A DNA stretch of 63,274 bases, from positions 1 through 63,274 of the forward strand of contig NZ_BAUA01000089.1 of the NCBI RefSeq assembly GCF_000710915.1. Reading direction: 5' to 3'. This DNA is from Nocardia brasiliensis IFM 10847. Its GTDB lineage: Bacteria > Actinomycetota > Actinomycetes > Mycobacteriales > Mycobacteriaceae. Position 1 is the stretch's first letter. Every line of letters begins with the position of its first letter. Of the stretch, positions 24,144 through 32,340 are shown one piece after another. The notes under the pieces are model-generated. The model did no database searches. It saw only the letters and a list, made by a program, of their open reading frames with translations, and had not been told where the DNA came from. A program made the position numbers and the translations under genes.

Positions 24144-26633
24144 ATGAGTTTGTATCTCCCGGAGGAGCTCCGCTGGCTCGGCTGGATCGCCGGATCGACC
24201 TGGCCCGACGGCGACGAGGACGCCATGTGGGCGATCGCCGCGGCCTGGAAGACCGCGAGCGAGGAACTGCAGGCGCAACTTTCGCAGATCGATGCGGCCA
24301 AGCAGCAGACGATGCTCGCCTATCCGCAGGGCGCGGCGAGCGAGGCGATGGGACGGCTCTTCGACGGGCTCCGCAACGGTGACCAGTCTTTGGAGTCGCT
24401 GGCGCAACTGCTACAGCAGATTTCGGACTCGACCTTCGATCTGGGCACCCAGCTGCAGGCGACCAAACTGACCATCATCATCTCGCTGTGCTGGCTGGCC
24501 ATGGAAATCCTGTGGGCATGGCTGTTTCCACCGACCGCACCCGTGGTCGAAGCCGCGGCGGTCAGCTACACCCGCTCGTTCCTGCGGGTGTTCGAGGACA
24601 TGGTGCAGAACGCGATCACCAGGTTGGCGCGCAAACTGGGCGCCTCGGCGGAGAAGCGATACTTCTGGAAGTCGTTGGCGGGCGGGCGTTTCGTGCTGCC
24701 GACCGCGAAAGGCTGGGGCGTCTACACGGTGAAATTCGGCGAAAGTGCCCTCACCTCGGGGGGACTGAACGCGGCCGTGCAACTCGGCCAGATGGCGGAC
24801 GGGAAGCGGCGGCACTTCGACGGCAAGGAATTCGGCGTATCGGTCTTCGCCTCGGTGGCGAGTACCCTGCCCTCGCGCGAGTTCGCGCGCTACCTCGGCC
24901 GGGGGATCGACAAGTTCGGTGCGCGCTCGCTGGACAATGTCTGGGGGCGCACCGGACGGGGTGCGTTCATCGGCGCGGCGTCCGGCGTGGTGGGCTCGGC
25001 GACGGGCAATCTCGCGGTGGGGGTGGCGACCGGGGACTGGTCGTCGTTCGCGTCTCCGACCGGGTGGGTCGGCGGTATCGCGCGGGGCGGGCTCGTCGGC
25101 GGCGCGCGTGGCGCCTTCGCCAAGTCGAGCCCGATCTCCTCGTCCGATGTGCGGTACCCGCTGTGGATGCACAAGCCCGGCGCTCCGCGCAGCCCGGCGT
25201 CCGATGCGGCGAGCCGCGGTGGTTCGTCGGTGCACGACGGCTCGAGCCGCGGGTCTGGCGGTTCGTCGATTCCGTTGCGGTCCTTGAACGGAAGCGGTGG
25301 CACTCGTGCCGGTTCGGCCACAGGTGCGTCGGCGGTGTCGGGCGGTCAGGGAGCACACGGGGATTCGCAGCGCAGCGGCAGCGGCGGGAGCCGCCCGATC
25401 TCGGTCGGCGAAGGGTCGGTGGGCTCGGGCGCGCAAGGGACACAGGGCGGTTCACACAGCGCAGGCTCGCGCGCGGCCGGTTCGTCCGGTGACGGCAGTT
25501 CGCACGGCACGGGTCCGGCGCGCTCGGTGACCGAAAGCGCCGTCGGATCACAACAGTCGCAGCCGTCGGTGCGTGGCTCGCAGGGTGCCGCGGTCCATCC
25601 GGCTGACGGCACGTCGGTGCGCGGCGAGACGAACAGTCGCGCGAGCGTGGACGGTGACGGCCGGTCCGTGCACAGCGACGGTCGCGGCACGCTGGACAGC
25701 GAGGGGCGGTCCTTTCACACCGGTCACACCGGCCGGGGGACGGTCGACAGCGACGGGCAGTCGTTCCACACCGCGCGGGATTCGTTCCATTCGGCGCAGG
25801 AGTCCCTCGGCAGTGGTCAGTCGGTGCACGGGTCCACAGGCGGCGGTTCCGCGGTCTCCGGTGGCAGCGGCCAGCCGTCCGTGCACGGTTCGGCGGGTGG
25901 CGGTGCCGTGGTTTCCGGTGGCGGTAGTCAGTCGTCCGTGCCCGGGTCAACAGGCGGTGGCTCTGCGGTCTCAGGTGGTAACGGTCAGCCGTCCGTGCAC
26001 GGGTCGGCCGGTGGTGCTGCGGGCACGGGTGGCAGTGGTCAGGCGTCGGTGCATGGATCCAACAGCACCGCAGGGTCTTCGGGACGTAACGGTTTCGTCC
26101 CACCCACTTCGTGGCAGGCATCGGTCGACGGCGGATGGCGGCCGCCGAGCAGTCACGGTTCGGTAGTGGACGGGAGTGCGCCGGCCGCACCCGGGCGCGC
26201 CGCCACGGCGGGCACCGGATCGCCTGCGGGCAGCCATGTTCCGGGTGGATCGGTACCGGGTGGTTCGGTGCAGGGTGGTCCGGCCGGCCAGCACTCGAAC
26301 GGTTCCGGCGGTTCCTCCAGTGCGGGCTCCTCGATCACCGATCCGCCGTCCGGCCGGGGTGGTTCCACACAGGGCGGCGGTGGCACGAACAACCCTGGTA
26401 CGCAGGTCAACCCGGGCACCGGGGCGCAGGACCCGTTCCTCGGACCCGGCAAGGACATGAAGAGCAAGACCCGGCCGAAACAGCTGCCGCATTGGGCGCC
26501 GCTGCCCAGGCCGTTCCACGGGCCCGAAGCTCCGGACGACTCGGTGTGGGTGCTCGAGCCCACCGGGCCGGACAACGCAGAGCCGGGCGGGGGCGACGAA
26601 AAACCACCGGTGGACGTGCCTTTCAAGCTCTGA
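24144..26633 (+). CDS. type VII-secretion-like protein: WXG100-like N-domain with a Gly/Ser repeat tail
   Basis: An 829-residue protein. The N-terminal 100 residues (PEELRWLGWIAGSTWPDGDE, then long amphipathic helices) resemble the WXG100-like domain at the start of CpnT-type and polymorphic-toxin proteins of ESX systems. Residues about 110-150 are strongly hydrophobic, and 240-315 are glycine- and alanine-rich with hydrophobic stretches (GAFIGAASGVVGSATGNLAV). From about 330 the protein becomes Gly/Ser/His-rich with degenerate repeats containing SVHG, then a proline-rich end (about 755-829). No toxin domain is recognisable at the C-terminus. It is followed by a WXG100 gene after 33 bases, a likely secretion partner. 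ATG at 24144 has GGAGCGGG upstream. Confidence 0.75.
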   Translation: MSLYLPEELRWLGWIAGSTWPDGDEDAMWAIAAAWKTASEELQAQLSQIDAAKQQTMLAYPQGAASEAMGRLFDGLRNGDQSLESLAQLLQQISDSTFDLGTQLQATKLTIIISLCWLAMEILWAWLFPPTAPVVEAAAVSYTRSFLRVFEDMVQNAITRLARKLGASAEKRYFWKSLAGGRFVLPTAKGWGVYTVKFGESALTSGGLNAAVQLGQMADGKRRHFDGKEFGVSVFASVASTLPSREFARYLGRGIDKFGARSLDNVWGRTGRGAFIGAASGVVGSATGNLAVGVATGDWSSFASPTGWVGGIARGGLVGGARGAFAKSSPISSSDVRYPLWMHKPGAPRSPASDAASRGGSSVHDGSSRGSGGSSIPLRSLNGSGGTRAGSATGASAVSGGQGAHGDSQRSGSGGSRPISVGEGSVGSGAQGTQGGSHSAGSRAAGSSGDGSSHGTGPARSVTESAVGSQQSQPSVRGSQGAAVHPADGTSVRGETNSRASVDGDGRSVHSDGRGTLDSEGRSFHTGHTGRGTVDSDGQSFHTARDSFHSAQESLGSGQSVHGSTGGGSAVSGGSGQPSVHGSAGGGAVVSGGGSQSSVPGSTGGGSAVSGGNGQPSVHGSAGGAAGTGGSGQASVHGSNSTAGSSGRNGFVPPTSWQASVDGGWRPPSSHGSVVDGSAPAAPGRAATAGTGSPAGSHVPGGSVPGGSVQGGPAGQHSNGSGGSSSAGSSITDPPSGRGGSTQGGGGTNNPGTQVNPGTGAQDPFLGPGKDMKSKTRPKQLPHWAPLPRPFHGPEAPDDSVWVLEPTGPDNAEPGGGDEKPPVDVPFKL
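25821..26045 (+). repeat. four tandem 18-19-residue SVHGS repeats within the Gly/Ser-rich protein
   Basis: Four in-frame units, each starting SVHGS or SVPGS followed by a GGG and VSGG pattern (for example SVHGSTGGGSAVSGGSGQP). They are degenerate at base level, so they are protein-level repeats rather than a fresh expansion. A fifth SVHGS begins at 26046. Confidence 0.75.
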
Positions 26634-26666
26634 ACGAACCCGAATGCACAGGGAGAGGAATAAACG

Positions 26667-26975
26667 GTGGCCGACAAGGTCGAGGTCGACACGAACCAAT
26701 TGCGCCGGGCCGCAGGTGACTGCGATCGGATCCACGACAGCATCTCGCGCACGCTGGGCACCCTTCGCACCACGGTGGCCGGTTCCGGCACCCCCTGGGG
26801 GAAGGACAGTTTCGGCAACAAGTTCGCCCAGGGCGAGAAAGGCTATCTCGCCGCCAGGGAGAACTTGCTCGCGGCGATCGATCAGATGTCCACCACGTTC
26901 GCCGATTACGCCACCGGCCAGCGCAACGCCGCCGACCAGATGGACGCGATGGACGCGGCGAACTCCGGCCGCTGA
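26667..26975 (+). CDS. WXG100-family protein (ESAT-6-like)
   Basis: A 102-residue helical-hairpin protein of the WXG100 class. The turn motif is WGKD (about residue 36), a WG variant of the usual WxG. Helices flank it; the C-terminus carries a FADYATGQ segment but no perfect YxxxD/E signal. The GTG start at 26667 has GGGAGAGGA upstream. It directly follows the large repeat protein, so the pair may be cosecreted by an ESX (type VII) machine, which is not encoded in this window. Confidence 0.85.
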   Translation: MADKVEVDTNQLRRAAGDCDRIHDSISRTLGTLRTTVAGSGTPWGKDSFGNKFAQGEKGYLAARENLLAAIDQMSTTFADYATGQRNAADQMDAMDAANSGR

Positions 26976-27084
26976 GCGGAAGGCACACAGAGGGCGGCGG
27001 CAGGCTGATCCGCCGTGTGACGCCGCCTCGCGGGCCGATGTCATTGCGGCGGCGTGGTATCCGCCCTGCAACTAGGGTGACGCT

Positions 27085-27864
27085 ATGGAGCAGGACGTGC
27101 GGAGGGTGCATGCCTCGTCGTTCGGCGCCGCGGCGCAGGCGTACGCCGCGCACCGCCCGGACTACGCGCCCGCCGCGGTGCGCTGGGCGCTGGAACGCGC
27201 GCCCGGGCCGCGAGTGCTGGATCTCGGGGCCGGAACCGGCAAGCTGACCGGCACTTTGGTGACCTTGGACGCCGATGTCGTCGCCGTGGAACCCGATCCG
27301 GCGATGCTGGCCGAGTTGCGCCGTGCCCTGCCGTCCGTCCGTGCGTTGCCGGGCAGCGCCGAGTCGATTCCGCTGCCGGACGGGTCCGTCGACGCGGTGC
27401 TGGCGGGTAATGCCATGCATTGGTTCGATATGGGTGTCGCGGGTCCCGAAATAGCCAGGGTCCTCGCGCCCGGCGGCATGCTGGCCGGACTGTGGAACGT
27501 CATGGACGACCGGGTCGATTGGGTGGCCGGACTCGAAAAGGTCAGCGGCAGTGCCGCAATCGGCCCGCGGGACACCCGCACCAACTGGCGGGCCGCCACC
27601 GCGAACTTGCATCTGCCGGACACCGCCCTGCCCGCACGATTCGGTGCGCCGGAACAGTCCGAGTTTCCGCACGGGCAGCGGCGCACGGCCGACGCCCTCG
27701 TCGCGACACTGGCGACGCGCGCGGGCATGCTGGTCATGCCGGAACCGGAACGCGCGGCCGCCCTCGGCCGCATCCGCGCGTTCCTCGCGAGCACACCGGA
27801 GACGAGCACTGGCGAATTCGTCCTTCCGCTGCTGACGGGCGTGCTGCGCGTCCGGCAGTTGTGA
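27085..27864 (+). CDS. class I SAM-dependent methyltransferase
   Basis: A 259-residue methyltransferase with the UbiE/COQ5-like fold: motif I VLDLGAGTGK (about 44-53), acidic residue in VAVEPDPAM (about 67-75) and motif IV/post-motif around GNAMHWFD. Substrate unknown. ATG at 27085; upstream CTAGGGTGACGCT gives only a weak ribosome site. It converges with the FAD oxidoreductase gene, with 13 bases between stops. Confidence 0.87.
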   Translation: MEQDVRRVHASSFGAAAQAYAAHRPDYAPAAVRWALERAPGPRVLDLGAGTGKLTGTLVTLDADVVAVEPDPAMLAELRRALPSVRALPGSAESIPLPDGSVDAVLAGNAMHWFDMGVAGPEIARVLAPGGMLAGLWNVMDDRVDWVAGLEKVSGSAAIGPRDTRTNWRAATANLHLPDTALPARFGAPEQSEFPHGQRRTADALVATLATRAGMLVMPEPERAAALGRIRAFLASTPETSTGEFVLPLLTGVLRVRQL

Positions 27865-27877
27865 ACGTCACCGAGAT

Positions 27878-29230
27878 TCAACCCGCCATGGCGGACTCGC
27901 CCACATGTGACAACACCCGTCCCAGCACCGCGGGAGCGAGGAGCGTGTCCGGGGTCGCGGTCAGTTGGAGCACGCTGACCACGGCCGCCGCCACTAGGTC
28001 GTCGGTCGCGGCCGCCCGAGCCATGCGTGCGATATAGCGGTCGAGCAATCTGCTCTCGAGGGTAGGTGCGACACCCGACGCCGGGAACCGCGAATCCATC
28101 CTGGTCGCGAACGTCCACGTGGCCTCGATCGGGCCGGCGACCGCTCGAAAGAACCGCTGTGCCAGATCGTTCGGACCCGCTGCGAGTAGATCACGCAGGA
28201 TCACGGCCGACAGGGCGGCAATCGACATGCCGTGCCCGTGCACCGGATTGAAGCTGCACACCGCGTCGCCGAGGACGAGATATCCGGCCGGGAACTCATC
28301 GAGTTCTTCGTAGTGGCGGCGGACACTGGTCGGGTAGCGCATCTTGACCGGATCACTGATACGCGTCGCGGTGCGCAGGAAGTCCGCGAAATCGTCGACG
28401 GGCAGCGACTGTGCGAACGTCAGGAGGGCGTCGTCGTCCATCGGTGGTTGTGCGCCGAAGAGGCCGCCGAGGGTGAAGATGAACTCGTCGTTCTCCTGGG
28501 CGAGCAGGAACCCGCCGCACGGCGACCCGGGGAACGGGCTGACGATGGTACCGGGCCGGCCGTCCAAGTGCTGTGGCTCGCGTCGGTACGAGCGTGTCAC
28601 ATAGGTCGTCTCGACGGTCATCTTGGATTCCCGCGGCGGCTGGAAACCGAGCTCTGTCAACCAAATGGCCGACCGACCGCCGCGGCCGCTCGCGTCCACC
28701 ACGAGATCTGCCGGCAGCAGGGTGGGCGTGCCGCCGCGCGCTTGCGATGCCAGCAGCACACCGGTCACGCGGCGGCGGTCCGTCGTCGCGACCGGATTCA
28801 GCACGGCACAGTTGTCGACGAACGTGACGTTCGGCAGGGCGGCAACCCGGTCCCGCAGTATCGATTCGAGCAGGGAACGGCTCGACACTACACCGCGTCC
28901 ACGTTGCGGCGGCGCCTGAATGCGGTGTCCGTCGAGGTACCAGTCGACACCGGACCAGAACGGAACGGCGCCGGCGAGCACCATATCGTCGCCGAAGCCG
29001 GGAAACAGGTTCTCGAGGGCGATCGCGCCTGCGGCGAGCAGGGAATGGACGTGCTTGTCCTGTGGCACGGCCCGCCGGTGCCCGGCACCGGCCGGGAGCA
29101 CGTCCCGCTCCACGACGGTGACGTGCGCGAAGGTGTCCGAAAGTGCCTGTGCGGCTGCCAGTCCGGCGATACTGGCGCCGATCACCACGGCGCGGTCGGT
29201 ATTTTCGATCGTTGCTGTCGTACTGCTCAT
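27878..29230 (-). CDS. FAD-dependent oxidoreductase (geranylgeranyl-reductase/monooxygenase-like)
   Basis: A 450-residue flavoprotein. The Rossmann motif VVIGASIAGLAAAQAL binds FAD (a GxSxxG variant), the middle has DASGRGGRS as a DG-like motif, and LVLGDAVCSFNPVHGHGMS is the GD motif. The pattern fits the UbiH/geranylgeranyl reductase superfamily; partner and substrate are unknown. ATG at 29230 is preferred over 29350 because the longer version adds a low-complexity arginine-rich lead. It is divergent from the kinase gene across 404 bases. Confidence 0.83.
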   Translation of the reverse strand: MSSTTATIENTDRAVVIGASIAGLAAAQALSDTFAHVTVVERDVLPAGAGHRRAVPQDKHVHSLLAAGAIALENLFPGFGDDMVLAGAVPFWSGVDWYLDGHRIQAPPQRGRGVVSSRSLLESILRDRVAALPNVTFVDNCAVLNPVATTDRRRVTGVLLASQARGGTPTLLPADLVVDASGRGGRSAIWLTELGFQPPRESKMTVETTYVTRSYRREPQHLDGRPGTIVSPFPGSPCGGFLLAQENDEFIFTLGGLFGAQPPMDDDALLTFAQSLPVDDFADFLRTATRISDPVKMRYPTSVRRHYEELDEFPAGYLVLGDAVCSFNPVHGHGMSIAALSAVILRDLLAAGPNDLAQRFFRAVAGPIEATWTFATRMDSRFPASGVAPTLESRLLDRYIARMARAAATDDLVAAAVVSVLQLTATPDTLLAPAVLGRVLSHVGESAMAG

Positions 29231-29634
29231 TCGAGCTGGTTTCCGTCCCGTTCGTCTCGGCGGCCAGCAGCCTGTCGATATGGGCGTCTGCGTGACGCGG
29301 GGTTCTCGTGTGGCAAGGGGTGGCCGCGCGAACCAACTGGTCGTACGCAACGCTACTGCGGGACAACAGGTTCGGTGCCGGGCCGAGCGGCTGAATGTGA
29401 CATCCGATCGGCCGGAAGCAAACCGGCGAGTGGCGCGTGTGCCAGCGATGCGGCCGGGTGCCGGAGAAGTTCGGGCCGGTTGGGGGATGGACCGGGCCGA
29501 GCATCGGGTCTATCCCGTGCGACGGGCACCGGCACTCGGTGGGCTCCGCGGCGGCCTGGCGTCGGCTAGATTCTCTCCGGGGTCGCGGCACGGATTCGGG
29601 TGTCCGGTCCGTCAGGTTGCCGGGGAGGAACGTC
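29231..29634. other. intergenic region, no gene recognised
   Basis: A 404-base divergent gap between the FAD oxidoreductase and the Ser/Thr kinase. Open frames here are GC-driven and lack ribosome sites apart from the kinase start. I see no RNA gene or clear dyad. Confidence 0.5.
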
Positions 29635-31296
29635 GTGGTTTTGCAGCCGGGGGCTCGGTTCGCCGGGTTCACCATCGAGCGGGTGCTCGGTGCGGGCGGA
29701 ATGGGGACCGTGTATCTGGCGCGGCATCCGCGGATGCCGCGGCGGGTGGCGCTGAAGGTGCTGACCGAGAGCTTCAATGCCGACCGGAAAACGCGCTCGG
29801 CCTTCGATCGGGAGGCGCGCCTGGCCGCCGGGCTGGAGCACCCGAACATCGTCTCCGTCTACGACCGCAGTGCCGCCGACGACCCGGCGCTGTGGCTGGC
29901 GATGCGCTACATCGACGGCGGCGACGCGGCGGGCTTGCTCGGCGATCATCCGGACGGGCTCGCGCCGGAGCGGGTGGTGCGGTTGCTCACCGACGCCGCG
30001 CACGCGCTGGACTACGCGCACGCACAAGGGGTCCTGCACCGCGACGTGAAGCCGGCCAACCTGCTCATCGAGAACGATGTCCGGCACGGGGAACGCGCGG
30101 TGCTCACCGATTTCGGGATCGCGCGCACGCTCGATGACACGGTGACGTTGTCCGGTATCGCCGCCACTTTCGCGTACGCGGCACCGGAACGTTTCAGTGA
30201 CGCGGTCGCCGACCATCGCGCCGACGTGTATTCGCTGGGCTGCACCCTCTTTCAGCTCTTGACCGGACAGCATCCGTTCTCGCGCAAAGATCAGGCGGCG
30301 GTGATCGGCGCACACCTGGCCGCCCCGCCGCCCACCCCGCGTGCGCGTCGCCCCGACCTCCCCGCCGCCCTCGACACCGTCATCGCCACGGCCATGGCGA
30401 AGTCGCCCCGGGACCGCTACGACAGCTGTACCGCCCTCGCCGAGGCAACCGCCCGAGCCCTCGCCCCTGCCCCCCGGCCCGTGGAAACCTCACGGCCGGA
30501 GCCTTTTTCGGTCAGCGCTCGCCACGAACCGGCACCGACGACCTTCGCGTCCGGCTCGGCCGCTATCCCTCTCGCAGCGGGCGACGGAGCGCAGGTCCCA
30601 CCGGCCGCGAACGTGGGGCCGCGAACCGGCGTCGACGAGTCGGCTCGATCGGCCCCGACGGTCGGCAACGACTTCGGCGGGGCGGTGCCTGCCGCGGGCC
30701 GTGCGGCGGCGAATGTGTCGCCGCCCGTAAGTGGTGATCCCGCTGAGACCGCCGGCGCAGGTGGCGAGCCACGTGTGCGGCCGCAGAACGCCCGAGTGGT
30801 GCGGATCGGCGATGCTGGTGCAGATCGCTTGGCACCCACTGTTGTGCGTGGTGCGGTGGGAGCGCATTCCTCGACGCCCGCAGGTACGAAATCCCTTTCG
30901 GGGCAGAAGAGTTGGGGGAGTCGGCGGCGGATCGCGGTGGCGGCTGGGGTGCTGGTGACCGGGGTGGGAGTGGTCATCGCGACGGTGTTCGCGGTGCGCG
31001 GAAACGATGCGTCGCCTGCCGAGGGGCCGACGACCTCTGTTGTGCGGGAACAGACTTCAGCGAAGACACCGGCTCCGACGACAACGGTCGCACCGACTGC
31101 CGCCGCCGTGACATCGGCACCGTTGCCCGCGGATGTCCCACCGCCGGACGATATCGCGCCGTCCGGCGACACTCTCTCGCCCGCGCAGCCGGCGCCGCCG
31201 GTGCTCGCGCCGCCGGTCCAGCAGCGGCCGCAGCCACAGCAACAGCAGGCGCCGCCGGTGGTGCCGCAGACCCGAGTTCACCAGTGGCCCGGGTGA
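29635..31296 (+). CDS. PknB-like membrane Ser/Thr protein kinase
   Basis: A 553-residue receptor-like kinase. Catalytic domain about 8-270: glycine loop GAGGMGTVY, catalytic lysine VALKVL (Lys41), HRDVKPANLL with catalytic Asp, DFGIA and the APE region YAAPERF. A long Ala/Pro-rich linker leads to one membrane helix (about 430-452, AVAAGVLVTGVGVVIATVFA) and an external tail rich in Thr, Pro and Gln with no PASTA or sensor domain recognisable. The GTG at 29635 is chosen because GGGGAGGAA precedes it; the much longer frame upstream is spurious. Target proteins unknown. Confidence 0.9.
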   Translation: MVLQPGARFAGFTIERVLGAGGMGTVYLARHPRMPRRVALKVLTESFNADRKTRSAFDREARLAAGLEHPNIVSVYDRSAADDPALWLAMRYIDGGDAAGLLGDHPDGLAPERVVRLLTDAAHALDYAHAQGVLHRDVKPANLLIENDVRHGERAVLTDFGIARTLDDTVTLSGIAATFAYAAPERFSDAVADHRADVYSLGCTLFQLLTGQHPFSRKDQAAVIGAHLAAPPPTPRARRPDLPAALDTVIATAMAKSPRDRYDSCTALAEATARALAPAPRPVETSRPEPFSVSARHEPAPTTFASGSAAIPLAAGDGAQVPPAANVGPRTGVDESARSAPTVGNDFGGAVPAAGRAAANVSPPVSGDPAETAGAGGEPRVRPQNARVVRIGDAGADRLAPTVVRGAVGAHSSTPAGTKSLSGQKSWGSRRRIAVAAGVLVTGVGVVIATVFAVRGNDASPAEGPTTSVVREQTSAKTPAPTTTVAPTAAAVTSAPLPADVPPPDDIAPSGDTLSPAQPAPPVLAPPVQQRPQPQQQQAPPVVPQTRVHQWPG

Positions 31297-31320
31297 ACTC
31301 GGGGCGCCGCTAGGCCCTGT

Positions 31321-31755
31321 CTAGCCCGCGTTCGAGGTGCAGATGGTGTCGAGGATGAAGGCGGGTCTCACGATTTCCAGCAGCGGCGTGCCGACGTTCG
31401 GGCCGGCGAGCCGTAGCGCGTTGCCCTCCGCCTCGGCCGCCGTGCGGCCGGTGCCCGCGAAGTACATGGGCGAGGTGCCGAGTGGGGTGCGCCCGTCGAC
31501 TTCGGCGACCGCGCCGCATTCGTTGTGGATCCGGGCCACGATGTGGCACACTCCGTCACCGCAGGCCGCCAGGGCCGCCTGATCCGCCTCGAATTGGGTC
31601 GGATAGTCGGTGGCCTCACCGACTTTCATCGGTGCGACGGCGATGGCGCCGTACAGATCTCCGGCCGCGGTGGCGGTGCCCGCACCACTGCCGAGGATGG
31701 CCCAGGCGACGGCGGACACGGCCATGACCGCGGCGAATTTGCTCGAGACCGTCAT
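31321..31755 (-). CDS. secreted DUF4189 protein, copy 2
   Basis: A 144-residue exported protein. Signal peptide (about 1-30, ending ATAA-G) followed by the DUF4189 pattern: DLYGAIAVAP, A-A-AAC, CHIVARIHNECGAVAEV and GRTAAEAEGNAL, with paired cysteines likely disulfide-bonded. It lies 10 bases downstream of its paralogue on the same strand. Both end in CTSNAG. Function of the family is unknown. Confidence 0.78.
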   Translation of the reverse strand: MTVSSKFAAVMAVSAVAWAILGSGAGTATAAGDLYGAIAVAPMKVGEATDYPTQFEADQAALAACGDGVCHIVARIHNECGAVAEVDGRTPLGTSPMYFAGTGRTAAEAEGNALRLAGPNVGTPLLEIVRPAFILDTICTSNAG

Positions 31756-31765
31756 GCGCTCGCCC

Positions 31766-32215
31766 TCATCCCGCGTTCGACGTGCAGACGGTGGCCCGGA
31801 TGAACGGGTCCAGGTGCATCGAACTGCCCAGGGCGAGGCCCATCATGGTGCCGAACGGGGTATGGGGCACCTGCTCGAGGGCCATGCGCTCGGCGTCGGC
31901 GGCCGTCGCACCCGTGCCGTAGTAGAAGGTGGTCACCGGCCCCCACAGCCCGCGTGAATCGAATTGGGCCGCAGCGCCGCAACTGTTCTTGATCTGCAAT
32001 TTGACCGAGCAGTACGCGACGCCGCAGGCGTCCTTGGCGGCCTGGTCCGCGGCCGCCTGGGTCGGATAGTCGGTGACATAGCCGATCTGGTGCGTGCCCA
32101 CGGCGATCGCACCGTAGAGATTCCCCGCCGCGTGCGCGGGTCCGGCGGCGGCGCCGGCGATCGCGCCCGCCACCGGAATCACCATGGCGAGCGCGGACTT
32201 TCGTATCGAAGACAT
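31766..32215 (-). CDS. secreted DUF4189 protein, copy 1
   Basis: A 149-residue paralogue of the next gene with a signal peptide ending AHAA-G, then NLYGAIAVG, DACGVAYCSVKLQIKNSCGAAA and a C-terminal ATVCTSNAG. The shared six-residue end CTSNAG marks a recent tandem duplication. It is first in the pair. GGGGG upstream of the ATG at 32215. Confidence 0.8.
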   Translation of the reverse strand: MSSIRKSALAMVIPVAGAIAGAAAGPAHAAGNLYGAIAVGTHQIGYVTDYPTQAAADQAAKDACGVAYCSVKLQIKNSCGAAAQFDSRGLWGPVTTFYYGTGATAADAERMALEQVPHTPFGTMMGLALGSSMHLDPFIRATVCTSNAG

Positions 32216-32340
32216 GCAAACAACCCCCGAAGTCGGACAGCAAGTACCGGGCGATCATTGCGGTAATCGCGCCGACTGTCCAGCCCGAGTGCGCGAATCG
32301 AATCGCAGGACCCGGACCGGAGCCTGCGATTCGACCGGTA

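Noticed and set aside
25821..26045. Possible CRISPR-like array
   Set aside because: The repeats are in-frame, degenerate Gly/Ser codons with no spacers.
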